64,000 nt of DNA from assembly GCA_002189035.1 (NCBI GenBank), contig NEEC01000024.1:1-64000 (forward strand), in the 5' to 3' direction. The position numbers and the translations under genes were made by a program. Shown piece after piece: positions 11,501-25,904 of this stretch (its first letter is position 1; each line of letters opens with the position of its first letter). This DNA comes from Utricularia gibba. Its lineage: Eukaryota > Streptophyta > Magnoliopsida > Lamiales > Lentibulariaceae. Under the pieces are notes generated by a model. That model saw only the letters and a program-made list of their open reading frames with translations, ran no database searches and had not been told where the DNA came from.

Positions 11501-14500
11501 TTTTCTCAACCGCATGCTTTATATCTGAGGAGCGCTCTCGTGGGGCAACGGTATCGAGAAGGAGGTCGAGTCGAGCTCGGGCCCATAGTCATTTGTAGCT
11601 CGGCAAAAAACTTGATGCATTTCTTAACGTTGGGTTTTAATTGGCTGCCTACATGGTTTCTCAAGGAAAAGCTTGTCGTTTTTGGGCGGTGATGTCGTTG
11701 TGAACTTCGTTCTGACCCAAGGTTCGGTCTGACTCCTTTGCCACATCGGGTCCTACTCGACGAAAATCGTGATGCACTTATTGAAGTTAGGATGTCATGA
11801 GCACCCAAAATGGTTTTCTCAACCGCATGCTTTATATCTGAGGAGGCGCTCTCGTGGGCAACGGTATCGAGAAGGAGGTCGAGTCGAGCTCGGGCCCATA
11901 GTCATTTGTGCTCGGCAAAAAACTTGATGCATTTCTTAACGTTGGTTTTAATTGGCTGCCTACATGGTTTCTCAAGGAAAAGCTTGTCGTTTTTGGGCGG
12001 GTGATGTCGTTGTGAACTTCGTTCTGACCCAAGGTTCGGTCTGACTCCTTTGCCACATCGGTCCTACTCGACGAAAATCGTGCTGCACTTATTGAAGTTA
12101 GGATGTCATGAGCACCCAAAATGGTTTTCTCAACCGCATGCTTTATATCTGAGGAGGCGCTCTCGTGGGGCAACGGTATCGAGAAGGAGGTCGAGTCGAG
12201 CTCGGGCCCATAGTCATTTGTGCTCGGCAAAAAACTTGATGCATTTCTTAACGTTGGGTTTTAATTGGCTGCCTACATGGTTTCTCAAGGAAAAGCTTGT
12301 CGTTTTTGGGCGGTGATGTCGTTGTGAACTTCGTTCTGACCCAAGGTTCGGTCTGACTCTTTGCCACATCGGGTCCTACTCGACGAAAATCGTGCTGCAC
12401 TTATTGAAGTTAGGATGTCATGAGCACCCAAAATGGTTTTCTCAACCGCATGCTTTATATCTGAGGAGGCGCTCTCGTGGGCAACGGTATCGAGAAGGAG
12501 GTCGAGTCGAGCTCGGGCCCATAGTCATTTGTGCTCGGCAAAAAACTTGATGCATTTCTTAACGTTGGGTTTTAATTGGCTGCCTACATGGTTTCTCAAG
12601 GAAAAGCTTGTCGTTTGGGCGGTGATGTCGTTGTGAACTTCGTTCTGACCAAGGTTCCTTTGCCACATCGGGTCCTACTCGACGAAAATCGTGATGCACT
12701 TATTGAAGTTAGGATGTCATGAGCACCCAAAATGGTTTTCTCAACCGCATGCTTTATATCTGAGGAGGCGCTCTCGTGGGCAACGGTATCGAAGGAGGTC
12801 GAGTCGAGCTCGGGCCCATAGTCATTTGTGCTCGGCAAAAAACTTGATGCATTTCTTAACGTTGGGTTTTAATTGGCTGCCTACATGGTTTCTCAAGGAA
12901 AAGCTTGTCGTTTTTGGGCGGTGATGTCGTTGTGAACTTCGTTCTGACCCAAGGTTCGGTCTGACTCCTTGCCACATCGGGTCCTACTCGACGAAAATCG
13001 TGCTGCACTTATTGAAGTTAGGATGTCATAGCACCCAAAATGGTTTTCTCAACCGCATGCTTTATATCTGAGGAGGCGCTCTCGTGGGCAACGGTATCGA
13101 GAAGGAGGTCGAGTCGAGCTCGGGCCCATAGTCATTTGTGGCTCGGCAAAAAACTTGATGCATTTCTTAACGTTGGGTTTTAATTGGCTGCCTACATGGT
13201 TTCTCAAGGAAAAGCTTGTCGTTTTTGGGCGGGTGATGTTTGTGAACTTCGTTCTGACCCAAGGTCTTCCTTTGCCACATCGGGTCCTACTCGACGAAAA
13301 TCGTGATGCACTTATTGAAGTTAGGATGTCATGAGCACCCAAATGGTTTTCTCAACCGCATGCTTTATATCTGAGGAGGCGCTCTCGTGGGGCAACGGTA
13401 TCGAGAAGGAGGTCGAGTCGAGCTCGGGCCCATAGTCATTTGTAGCTCGGCAAAAAACTTGATGCATTTCTTAACGTTGGTTTTAATTGGCTGCCTACAT
13501 GGTTTCTCAAGGAAAAGCTTGTCGTTTGGGCGGGTGATGTCGTTGTGAACTTCGTTCTGACCCAAGGTTCTTTGCCACATCGGGTCCTACTCGACGAAAA
13601 TCGTGCTGCACTTATTGAAGTTAGGATGTCATGAGCACCCAAAATGGTTTTCTCAACCGCATGCTTTATATCTGAGGAGGCGCTCTCGTGGGGCAACGGT
13701 ATCGAGAAGGAGGTCGAGTCGAGCTCGGGCCCATAGTCATTGTGGCTCGGCAAAAAACTTGATGCATTTCTTAACGTTGGGTTTTAATTGGCTGCCTACA
13801 TGGTTTCTCAAGGAAAAGCTTGTCGTTTTTGGGCGGGTGATGTCGTTGTGAACTTCGTTCTGACCCAAGGTTCGGTCTGACTCCTTTGCCACATCGGGTC
13901 CTACTCGACGAAAATCGTGATGCACTTATTGAAGTTAGGATGTCATGAGCACCCAAAATGGTTTTCTCAACCGCATGCTTTATATCTGAGGAGGCGCTCT
14001 CGTGGGGCAACGGTATCGAGAAGGAGGTCGAGTCGAGCTCGGGCCCATAGTCATTTGTAGCTCGGCAAAAAAACTTGATGCATTTCTTAACGTTGGGTTT
14101 TAATTGGCTGCCTACATGGTTTCTCAAGGAAAAGCTTGTCGTTTTTGGGCGGGTGATGTCGTTGTGAACTTCGTTCTGACCCAAGGTTCGGTCTGACTCC
14201 TTTGCCACATCGGGTCCTACTCGACGAAAATCGTGCTGCACTTATTGAAGTTAGGATGTCATGAGCACCCAAAATGGTTTTCTCAACCGCATGCTTTATA
14301 TTTGAGGAGGCGCTCTCGTGGGGCAACGGTATCGAGAAGGAGGTCGAGTCGAGCTCGGGCCCATAGTCATTTGTGGCTCGGCAAAAAACTTGATGCATTT
14401 CTTAACGTTGGGTTTTAATTGGCTGCCTACATGGTTTCTCAAGGAAAAGCTTGTCGTTTTTGGGCGGGTGATGTCGTTGTGAACTTCGTTCTGACCCAAA

Positions 14501-17500
14501 GGTTCCTTTGCCACATCGGGTCCTACTCGACGAAAATCGTGATGCACTTATTGAAGTAGGATGTCATAAGCACCCAAAATGGTTTTCTCAACCGCATGCT
14601 TTATATCTGAGGAGGCGCTCTCGTGGGCAACGGTATCGAGAAGGAGGTCGAGTCGAGCTCGGGCCCATAGTCATTTGTAGCTCGGCAAAAAAACTTGATG
14701 CATTTCTTAACGTTGGGTTTTAATTGGCTGCCTACATGGTTTCTCAAGGAAAAGCTTGTCGTTTTTGGGCGGGTGATGTCGTTGTGAACTTCGTTCTGAC
14801 CCAAGGTTCGGTCTGACTCCTTTGCCACATCGGGTCCTACTCGACGAAAATCGTGCTGCACTTATTGAAGTTAGGATGTCATGAGCACCCAAAATGGTTT
14901 TCTCAACCGCATGCTTTATATCTGAGGAGGCGCTCTCGTGGGGCAACGGTATCGAGAAGGAGGTCGAGTCGAGCTCGGGCCCATAGTCATTTGTGGCTCG
15001 GCAAAAAACTTGATGCATTTCTTAACGTTGGGTTTTAATTGGCTGCCTACATGGTTTCTCAAGGAAAAGCTTGTCGTTTTTGGCGGGTGATGTCGTTGTG
15101 AACTTCGTTCTGACCCAAGGTTCGGTCTGACTCCTTTGCCACATCGGGTCCTACTCGACGAAAATCGTGATGCACTTATTGAAGTTAGGATGTCATAAGC
15201 ACCCAAAATGGTTTTCTCAACCGCATGCTTTATATCTGAGGAGGCGCTCTCGTGGGGCAACGGTATCGAGAAGGAGGTCGAGTCGAGCTCGGGCCCATAG
15301 TCATTTGTAGCTCGGCAAAAAACTTGATGCATTTCTTAACGTTGGGTTTTAATTGGCTGCCTACATGGTTTCTCAAGGAAAAGCTTGTCGTTTTTGGGCG
15401 GTGATGTCGTTGTGAACTTCGTTCTGACCCAAGGTTCCTTTGCCACATCGGGTCCTACTCGACGAAAATCGTGCTGCACTTATTGAAGTTAGGATGTCAT
15501 GAGCACCCAAAATGGTTTTCTCAACCGCATGCTTTATATCTGAGGAGGCGCTCTCGTGGGGCAACGGTATCGAGAAGGAGGTCGAGTCGAGCTCGGGCCC
15601 ATAGTCATTTGTGGCTCGGCAAAAAACTTGATGCATTTCTTAACGTTGGGTTTTAATTGGCTGCCTACATGGTTTCTCAAGGAAAAGCTTGTCGTTTTTG
15701 GGCGGGTGATGTCGTTGTGAACTTCGTTCTGACCCAAGGTTCGGTCTGACTCCTTTGCCACATCGGGTCCTACTCGACGAAAATCGTGATGCACTTATTG
15801 AAGTTAGGATGTCATGAGCACCCAAAATGGTTTTCTCAACCGCATGCTTTATATCTGAGGAGGCGCTCTCGTGGGCAACGGTATCGAGAAGGAGGTCGAG
15901 TCGAGCTCGGGCCCATAGTCATTTGTAGCTCGGCAAAAAACTTGATGCATTTCTTAACGTTGGGTTTTAATTGGCTGCCTACATGGTTTCTCAAGGAAAA
16001 GCTTGTCGTTTTTGGGCGGGTGATGTCGTTGTGAACTTCGTTCTGACCCAAGGTTGACTCCTTTGCCACATCGGGTCCTACTCGACGAAAATCGTGATGC
16101 ACTTATTGAAGTTAGGATGTCATGAGCACCCAAAATGGTTTTCTCAACCGCATGCTTTATATCTGAGGAGGCGCTCTCGTGGGGCAACGGTATCGAGAAG
16201 GAGGTCGAGTCGAGCTCGGGCCCATAGTCATTTGTAGCTCGGCAAAAAACTTGATGCATTTCTTAACGTTGGTTTTAATTGGCTGCCTACATGGTTTCTC
16301 AAGGAAAAGCTTGTCGTTTTTGGGCGGGTGATGTCGTTGTGAACTTCGTTCTGACCCAAGGTTCGTCTGACTCCTTTGCCACATCGGGTCCTACTCGACG
16401 AAAATCGTGCTGCACTTATTGAAGTTAGGATGTCATGAGCACCCAAAATGGTTTTCTCAACCGCATGCTTTATATCTGATAAGGCGCTCTCGTGGGCAAC
16501 GGTATCGAGAAGAGGTCGAGTCGAGCTCGGGCCCATAGTCATTTGTGGCTCGGCAAAAAACTTGATGCATTTCTTAACGTTGGGTTTTAATTGGCTGCCT
16601 ACATGGTTTCTCAAGGAAAAGCTTGTCGTTTTTGGCGGGTGATGTCGTTGTGAACTTCGTTCTGACCCAAGGTTCCTTTGCCACATCGGGTCCTACTCGA
16701 CGAAAATCGTGATGCACTTATTGAAGTTAGGATGTCATGAGCACCCAAAATGGTTTTCTCAACCGCATGCTTTATATCTGAGGAGGCGCTCTCGTGGGGC
16801 AACGGTATCGAGAAGGAGGTCGAGTCGAGCTCGGGCCCATAGTCATTTGTAGCTCGGCAAAAAACTTGATGCATTTCTTAACGTTGGGTTTTAATTGGCT
16901 GCCTACATGGTTTCTCAAGGAAAAGCTTGTCGTTTTTGGGCGGGTGATGTCGTTGTGAACTTCGTTCTGACCCAAGGTTCGGTCTGACTCCTTTGCCACA
17001 TCGGGTCCTACTCGACGAAAATCGTGATGCACTTATTGAAGTTAGGATGTCATGAGCACCCAAAATGGTTTTCTCAACCGCATGCTTTATATCTGAGGAG
17101 GCGCTCTCGTGGGCAACGGTATCGAGAAGGAGGTCGAGTCGAGCTCGGCCCATAGTCATTTGTGGCTCGGCAAAAAACTTGATGCATTTCTTAACGTTGG
17201 GTTTTAATTGGCTGCCTACATGGTTTCTCAAGGAAAAGCTTGTCGTTTTTGGGCGGGTGATGTCGTTGTGAACTTCGTTCTGACCCAAGGTTCCTTTGCC
17301 ACATCGGGTCCTACTCGACGAAAATCGTGCTGCACTTATTGAAGTTAGGATGTCATGAGCACCCAAAATGGTTTTCTCAACCGCATGCTTTATATCTGAG
17401 GAGGCGCTCTCGTGGGGCAACGGTATCGAGAAGGAGGTCGAGTCGAGCTCGGGCCCATAGTCATTTGTAGCTCGGCAAAAAACTTGATGCATTTCTTAAC

Positions 17501-19127
17501 GTTGGGTTTTAATTGGCTGCCTACATGGTTTCTCAAGGAAAAGCTTGTCGTTTTTGGGCGGTGATGTCGTTGTGAACTTCGTTCTGACCCAAGGTTCGGT
17601 CTGACTCCTTTGCCACATCGGGTCCTACTCGACGAAAATCGTGATGCACTTATTGAAGTTAGGATGTCATAAGCACCCAAAATGTTTTCTCAACCGCATG
17701 CTTTATATCTGAGGAGGCGCTCTCGTGGGGCAACGGTATCGAGAAGGAGGTCGAGTCGAGCTCGGGCCCATAGTCATTTGTAGCTCGGCAAAAAACTTGA
17801 TGCATTTCTTAACGTTGGGTTTTAATTGGCTGCCTACATGTTTCTCAAGGAAAAGCTTGTCGTTTTTGGGCGGGTGATGTCGTTGTGAACTTCGTTCTGA
17901 CCCAAGGTCCTTTGCCACATCGGGTCCTACTCGACGAAAATCGTGCTGCACTTATTGAAGTTAGGATGTCATGAGCACCCAAAATGGTTTTCTCAACCGC
18001 ATGCTTTATATCTGAGGAGGCGCTCTCGTGGGGCAACGGTATCGAGAAGGAGGTCGAGTCGAGCTCGGGCCCATAGTCATTTGTGGCTCGGCAAAAAACT
18101 TGATGCATTTCTTAACGTTGGGTTTTAATTGGCTGCCTACATGGTTTCTCAAGGAAAAGCTTGTCGTTTTTTGGGGTGATGTGTTGTGAACTTCGTTCTG
18201 ACCCAAGGTTCTGACTCCTTTGCCACATCGGGTCCTACTCGACGAAAATCGTGGCTGCACTTATTGAAGTTAGGATGTCATGAGCACCCAAAATGGTTTT
18301 CTCAACCGCATGCTTATATCTGAGGAGGCGCTCTCGTGGGGCAACGGTATCGAGAAGGAGGTCGAGTCGAGCTCGGGCCCATAGTCATTTGTGGCTCGGC
18401 AAAAAACTTGATGCATTTCTTAACGTTGGGTTTTAATTGGCTGCCTACATGGTTTCTCAAGGAAAAGCTTGTCGTTTTTTGGCGGGTGATGTCGTTGTGA
18501 ACTTCGTTCTGACCCAAGGTTCGGTCTGACTCCTTTGCCACATCGGTCCTACTCGACGAAAATCGTGCTGCACTTATTGAAGTTAGGATGTCATGAGCAC
18601 CCAAAATGGTTTTCTCAACCGCATGCTTTATATCTGAGGAGGCGCTCTCGTGGGGCAACGGTATCGAGAAGGAGGTCGAGTCGAGCTCGGGCCCATAGTC
18701 ATTTGTGGCTCGGCAAAAAACTTGATGCATTTCTTAACGTTGGGTTTTAATTGGCTGCCTACATGGTTTCTCAAGGAAAAGCTTGTCGTTTTTGGGCGGG
18801 TGATCGTTGTGAACTCGTTCTGACCCAAGGTTCGGTCTGACTCCTTGCCACATCGGGTCCTACTCGACGAAAATCGTGATGCACTTATTGAAGTTAGGAT
18901 GTCATGAGCACCCAAAATGGTTTCTCAACCGCATGCTTATATCTGAGGAGGCGCTCTCGTGGGGCAACGGTATCGAGAAGGAGGTCGAGTCGAGCTCGGC
19001 CCATAGTCATTTGTAGCTCGGCAAAAAACTTGATGCATTTCTTAACGTTGGTTTTAATTGGCTGCCTACATGGTTTCTCAAGGAAAAGCTTGTCGTTTTT
19101 GGGCGGTGATGTCGTTGAACTTCGTTC

Positions 19128-20010
19128 TGACCCAAGGTTCCTTCCTTTGCCACATCGGTCCTACTCGACGAAAATCGTGCTGCACTTATTGAAGTTAGGA
19201 TGTCATGAGCACCCAAAATGGTTTTCTCAACCGCATGCTTTATATTTGAAAGGCGCTCTCGTGGGCAACGGTATCGAGAAGGAGGTCGAGTCGAGCTCGG
19301 CCCATAGTCATTTGTGCTCGGCAACTTGATGCATTTCTTAACGTTGGTTTTAATTGGCTGCCTACATGGTTCTCAAGGAAAAGTGATGTCGTTGTGAACT
19401 TCGTTCTGACCCTCCTTTGCCACATCGGGTCCTACTCGACGAAAATCGTGATGCACTTATTGAAGTTAGGATGTCATGAGCACCCAAAATGGTTTTCTCA
19501 ACCGCATGCTTTATATCTGAGGAGGCGCTCTCGTGGGGCAACGGTATCGAAAGGAGGTCGAGTCGAGCTCGGGCCCATAGTCATTTGTAGCTCGGCAAAA
19601 AACTTGATGCATTTCTTAACGTTGGTTTTAATTGGCTGCCTACATGGTTTCTCAAGGAAAAGCTTGTCGTTTTTGGGCGGGTGATGTCGTTGTGAACTTC
19701 GTTCTGACCAAGGGTGACTCCTTTGCCACATCGGGTCCTACTCGACGAAAATCTGCACTTATTGAAGTTAGGATGTCATCAAAATTTTCTCAACCGCATG
19801 CTTTATATCTGAGGAGGCGCTCTCGTGGGGCAACGGTATCGAGAAGGAGGTCGAGTCGAGCTCGGGCCCATAGTCATTTGTGCTCGGCAAAAAACTTGAT
19901 GCATTTCTTAACGTTGGGTTTTAATTGGCTGCCTACATTTCTCAAGGAAAAGCTTGTCGTTTTTGGGCGTGATGTCTTGTGAACTTCGTTCTGACCCAAA
20001 CTCCTTTGCC
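19128..20010 (+). repeat. Cluster of deletion-rich units in block I
   Basis: Three to four successive units here carry several losses each. At about 19,321 GCAACTTGATGC lacks five A residues. At 19,379-19,386 GGAAAAG jumps to TGATGTCG, losing CTTGTCGTTTTTGGGCGGG. At 19,411 the junction is reduced to GACCCTCCTTTGCC. At about 19,750 AAAATCTGCAC lacks the GTG, and at 19,779 GTCATCAAAATTTTC lacks GAGCACC. Flanking units are normal, so this is a local cluster, either a decayed patch or poorly polished sequence. Confidence 0.85.
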
Positions 20011-23000
20011 ACATCGGGTCCTACTCGACGAAATCGTGCTGCACTTATTGAAGTTAGGATGTCATGAGCACCAAAATGGTTTTCTCAACCGCATGCTTTA
20101 TATCTGAGGAGGCGCTCTCGTGGGGCAACGGTATCGAGAAGGAGGTCGAGTCGAGCTCGGGCCCATAGTCATTTGTGCTCGGCAAAAAACTTGATGCATT
20201 TCTTAACGTTGGGTTTTAATTGGCTGCCTACATGGTTTCTCAAGGAAAAGCTTGTCGTTTTGGGGGTGATGTCGTTGTGAACTTCGTTCTGACCCAAGGT
20301 TCGGTCTGACTCCTTTGCCACATCGGGTCTACTCGAAAATCGTGCTGCACTTATTGAAGTTAGGATGTCAATGAGCACCAAAATGGTTTTCTCAACCGCA
20401 TGCTTTATATCTGAGGAGGCGCTCTCGTGGGGCAACGGTATCGAGAAGGAGGTCGAGTCGAGCTCGGGCCCATAGTCATTTGTAGCTCGGCAAAAAACTT
20501 GATGCATTTCTTAACGTTGGGTTTTAATTGGCTGCCTACATGGTTTCTCAAGGAAAAGCTTGTCGTTTTTGGGCGGGTGATGTCGTTGTGAACTTCGTTC
20601 TGACCCAAGGTTCCTTTGCCACATCGGGTCCTACTCGACGAAAATCGTGCTGCACTTATTGAAGTTAGGATGTCATGAGCACCCAAAATGGTTTTCTCAA
20701 CCGCATGCTTTATATCTGAGGAGGCGCTCTCGTGGGGCAACGGTATCGAGAAGGAGGTCGAGTCGAGCTCGGGCCCATAGTCATTTGTAGCTCGGCAAAA
20801 AACTTGATGCATTTCTTAACGTTGGGTTTTAATTGGCTGCCTACATGGTTTCTCAAGGAAAAGCTTGTCGTTTTTGGCGGTGATGTCGTTGTGAACTTCG
20901 TTCTGACCCAAGGTCTGACTCCTTTGCCACATCGGGTCCTACTCGACGAAAATCGTGCTGCACTTATTGAAGTTAGATGTCATGAGCACCCAAAATGGTT
21001 TTCTCAACCGCATGCTTTATATCTGAGGAGGCGCTCTCGTGGGGCAACGGTATCGAGAAGGAGGTCGAGTCGAGCTCGGCCCATAGTCATTTGTGGCTCG
21101 GCAAAAAAACTTGATGCATTTCTTAACGTTGGGTTTTAATTGGCTGCCTACATGGTTTCTCAAGGAAAAGCTTGTCGTTTTGGGCGGTGATGTCGTTGTG
21201 AACTTCGTTCTGACCCAAGTTCGGTCTGACTCCTTTGCCACATCGGGTCCTACTCGACGAAAATCGTTATTGAAGTTAGGATGTCATGAGCACCCAAAAT
21301 GGTTTTCTCAACCGCATGCTTTATATCTGAGGAGGCGCTCTCGTGGGGCAACGGTATCGAGAAGGAGGTCGAGTCGAGCTCGGGCCCATAGTCATTTGTA
21401 GCTCGGCAAAAAACTTGATGCATTTCTTAACGTTGGGTTTTAATTGGCTGCCTACATGGTTTCTCAAGGAAAAGCTTGTCGTTTTTGGGCGGGTGATGTC
21501 GTTGTGAACTTCGTTCTGACCCAAGGTTCCTTTGCCACATCGGTCCTACTCGACGAAAATCGTGCTGCACTTTGAAGTTAGGATGTCATGAGCACCCAAA
21601 ATGGTTTTCTCAACCGCATGCTTTATATCTGAGGAGGCGCTCTCGTGGGGCAACGGTATCGAGAAGGAGGTCGAGTCGAGCTCGGGCCCATAGTCATTTG
21701 TGGCTCGGCAAAAAACTTGATGCATTTCTTAACGTTGGGTTTTAATTGGCTGCCTACATGGTTTCTCAAGGAAAAGCTTGTCGTTTTTGGGCGGGTGATG
21801 TCGTTGTGAACTTCGTTCTGACCCAAGGGTGACTCCTTTGCCACATCGGGTCCTACTCGACGAAAATCGTGATGCACTTATTGAAGTTAGGATGTCATGA
21901 GCACCCAAAATGGTTTTCTCAACCGCATGCTTTATATCTGAGGAGGCGCTCTCGTGGGGCAACGGTATCGAGAAGGAGGTCGAGTCGAGCTCGGGCCCAT
22001 AGTCATTTGTGGCTCGGCAAAAAACTTGATGCATTTCTTAACGTTGGGTTTTAATTGGCTGCCTACATGGTTTCTCAAGGAAAAGCTTGTCGTTTTTGGG
22101 CGGGTGATGTCGTTGTGAACTTCGTTCTGACCCAACTGACTCCTTTGCCACATCGGTCCTACTCGACGAAAATCGTGATGCACTTATTGAAGTTAGGATG
22201 TCATGAGCACCCAAAATGGTTTTCTCAACCGCATGCTTTATATCTGAGGAGGCGCTCTCGTGGGGCAACGGTATCGAGAAGGAGGTCGAGTCGAGCTCGG
22301 GCCCATAGTCATTTGTAGCTCGGCAAAAAACTTGATGCATTCTTAACGTTGGGTTTTAATTGGCTGCCTACATGGTTTCTCAAGGAAAAGCTTGTCGTTT
22401 TTGGGGGGTGATGTCGTTGTGAACTTCGTTCTGACCCAAGGTTCCTGACTCCTTTGCCACATCGGGTCCTACTCGACGAAAATCGTGATGCACTTATTGA
22501 AGTTAGGATGTCATGAGCACCCAAAATGGTTTTCTCAACCGCATGCTTTATATCTGAGGCGCTCTCGTGGGGCAACGGTATCGAGAAGGAGGTCGAGTCG
22601 AGCTCGGGCCCATAGTCATTTAGCTCGGCAAAAAACTTGATGCATTTCTTAACGTTGGGTTTTAATTGGCTGCCTACATGGTTTCTCAAGGAAAAGCTTG
22701 TCGTTTTGGGCATGTCGTTGTGAACTTCGTTCTGACCCAAAGGTTCCTTTGCCACATCGGGTCCTACTCGACGAAAATCGTGCTGCACTTATTGAAGTTA
22801 GGATGTCATGAGCACCCAAAATGGTTTTCTCAACCGCATGCTTTATATCTGAGGAGGCGCTCTCGTGGGGCAACGGTATCGAGAAGGAGGTCGAGTCGAG
22901 CTCGGGCCCATAGTCATTTGTGGCTCGGCAAAAAACTTGATGCATTTCTTAACGTTGGGTTTTAATTGGCTGCCTACATGGTTTCTCAAGAAAAGCTTGT

Positions 23001-25904
23001 CGTTTTTGGGCGGTGATGTCGTTGTGAACTTCGTTCTGACCCAAGGTTCGGTCTGACTCCTTTGCCACATCGGGTCCTACTCGACGAAAATCGTGATGCA
23101 CTTATTGAAGTTAGGATGTCATGAGCACCCAAAATGGTTTTCTCAACCGCATGCTTTATATCTGAGGAGGCGCTCTCGTGGGGCAACGGTATCGAGAAGG
23201 AGTCGAGTCGAGCTCGGGCCCATAGTCATTTGTAGCTCGGCAAAAAAACTTGATGCATTTCTTAACGTTGGGTTTTAATTGGCTGCCTACATGGTTTCTC
23301 AAGGAAAAGCTTGTCGTTTTTGGGCGGGTGATGTCGTTGTGAACTTCGTTCTGACCCAAGGTTCGGTCTGACTCCTTTGCCACATCGGGTCCTACTCGAC
23401 GAAAATCGTGCTGCACTTATTGAAGTTAGGATGTCATAAGCACCCAAAATGGTTTTCTCACCGCATGCTTTATATCTGAGGAGGCGCTCTCGTGGGGCAA
23501 CGGTATCGAGAAGGAGGTCGAGTCGAGCTCGGGCCCATAGTCATTTGTAGCTCGGCAAAAAACTTGATGCATTTCTTAACGTTGGGTTTTAATTGGCTGC
23601 CTACATGGTTTCTCAAGGAAAAGCTTGTCGTTTTGCGGGTGATGTCGTTGTGAACTTCGTTCTGACCCAACTGACTCCTTTGCCACATCGGGTCCTACTC
23701 GACGAAAATCGTGCTGCACTTATTGAAGTTAGGATGTCATGAGCACCCAAAATGGTTTCTCAACCGCATGCTTTATATCTGAGGAGGCGCTCTCGTGGGC
23801 AACGGTATCGAGAAGGAGGTCGAGTCGAGCTCGGGCCCATAGTCATTTGTGGCTCGGCAAAAAACTTGATGCATTTCTTAACGTTGGGTTTTAATTGGCT
23901 GCCTACATGGTTTCTCAAGGAAAAGCTTGTCGTTTTTGGGCGGTGATGTCGTTGTGAACTTCGTTCTGACCCAAGGTTCGGTCTGACTCCTTTGCCACAT
24001 CGGGTCCTACTCGACGAAATCGTGCTGCACTTATTGAAGTTAGGATGTCATGAGCACCCAAAATGGTTTTCTCAACCGCATGCTTTATATCTGAGGAGGC
24101 GCTCTCGTGGGCAACGGTATCGAGAAGGAGGTCGAGTCGAGCTCGGGCCCATAGTCATTTGTGGCTCGGCAAAAAACTTGATGCATTTCTTAACGTTGGG
24201 TTTTAATTGGCTGCCTACATGGTTTCTCAAGGAAAAGCTTGTCGTTTTTGGGCGGGTGATGTCGTTGTGAACTTCGTTCTGACCCAAGGTTCCTTTGCCA
24301 CATCGGGTCCTACTCGACGAAAATCGTGCTGCACTTATTGAAGTTAGGATGTCATGAGCACCCAAAATGGTTTTCTCAACCGCATGCTTTATATCTGAGG
24401 AGGCGCTCTCGTGGGGCAACGGTATCGAAAGGTCGAGTCGAGCTCGGCCCATAGTCATTTGTGGCTCGGCAAAAAAACTTGATGCATTTCTTAACGTTGG
24501 GTTTTAATTGGCTGCCTACATGGTTTCTCAAGGAAAAGCTTGTCGTTTTTGGGCGGGTGATGTCGTTGTGAACTTCGTTCTGACCCAATCCTTTGCCACA
24601 TCGGGTCCTACTCGACGAAAATCGTGCACTTATTGAAGTTAGGATGTCATGAGCACCCAAAATGGTTTTCTCAACCGCATGCTTTATATCTGAGGAGGCG
24701 CTCTCGTGGGCAACGGTATCGAGAAGGAGGTCGAGTCGAGCTCGGGCCCATAGTCATTTGTGGCTCGGCAAAAAACTTGATGCATTTCTTAACGTTGGGT
24801 TTTAATTGGCTGCCTACATGGTTTCTCAAGGAAAAGCTTGTCGTTTTTGGGCGGTGATGTCGTTGTGAACTTCGTTCTGACCCAAGGTCTGACTCCTTTG
24901 CCACATCGGGTCCTACTCGACGAAAATCGTGATGCACTTATTGAAGTTAGGATGTCATAAGCACCCAAAATGGTTTTCTCAACCGCATGCTTTATATCTG
25001 AGGAGGCGCTCTCGTGGGGCAACGTATCGAGAAGGAGGTCGAGTCGAGCTCGGGCCCATAGTCATTTGTAGCTCGGCAAAAAAACTTGATGCATTTCTTA
25101 ACGTTGGTTTTAATTGGCTGCCTACATGGTTTCTCAAGGAAAAGCTTGTCGTTTTTGGGCGGTGATGTCGTTGTGAACTTCGTTCTGACCAAGGTTCGGT
25201 CTGACTCCTTTGCCACATCGGGTCCTACTCGACGAAAATCGTGATGCACTTATTGAAGTTAGGATGTCATGAGCACCCAAAATGGTTTTCTCAACCGCAT
25301 GCTTTATATCTGGCGCTCTCGTGGGGCAACGGTATCGAGAAGGAGGTCGAGTCGAGCTCGGGCCCATAGTCATTTTAGCTCGGCAAAAAACTTGATGCAT
25401 TTCTTAACGTTGGGTTTTAATTGGCTGCCTACATGGTTTCTCAAGGAAAAGCTTGTCGTTTTTGGGCGGGTGATGTCGTTGTGAACTTCGTTCTGACCCA
25501 AGGTTCCTTTGCCACATCGGGTCCTACTCGACGAAAATCGTGCTGCACTTATTGAAGTTAGGATGTCATGAGCACCCAAAATGGTTTTCTCAACCGCATG
25601 CTTTATATCTGAGGAGGCGCTCTCGTGGGGCAACGGTATCGAGAAGGAGGTCGAGTCGAGCTCGGCCCATAGTCATTTGTAGCTCGGCAAAAAACTTGAT
25701 GCATTTCTTAACGTTGGGTTTTAATTGGCTGCCTACATGGTTTCTCAAGGAAAAGCTTGTCGTTTTTGGGCGGTGATGTCGTTGTGAACTTCGTTCTGAC
25801 CCAAGGTTCGGTCTGACTCCTTTGCCACATCGGGTCCTACTCGACGAAAATCGTGCTGCACTTATTGAAGTTAGGATGTCATAAGCACCCAAAATTTTTT
25901 CTCA

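Noticed and set aside
16878-17492. Long open reading frames, up to about 204 codons here on the minus strand, and many of 60-190 codons on both strands
   Set aside because: The same peptides recur in almost every unit, on overlapping frames and both strands. The unit length 315 is a multiple of 3, so frames stay in phase between neighbours. The longest frames occur only where one-base deletions splice two frames together. There is no start context, no domain and no conservation beyond that of the DNA.
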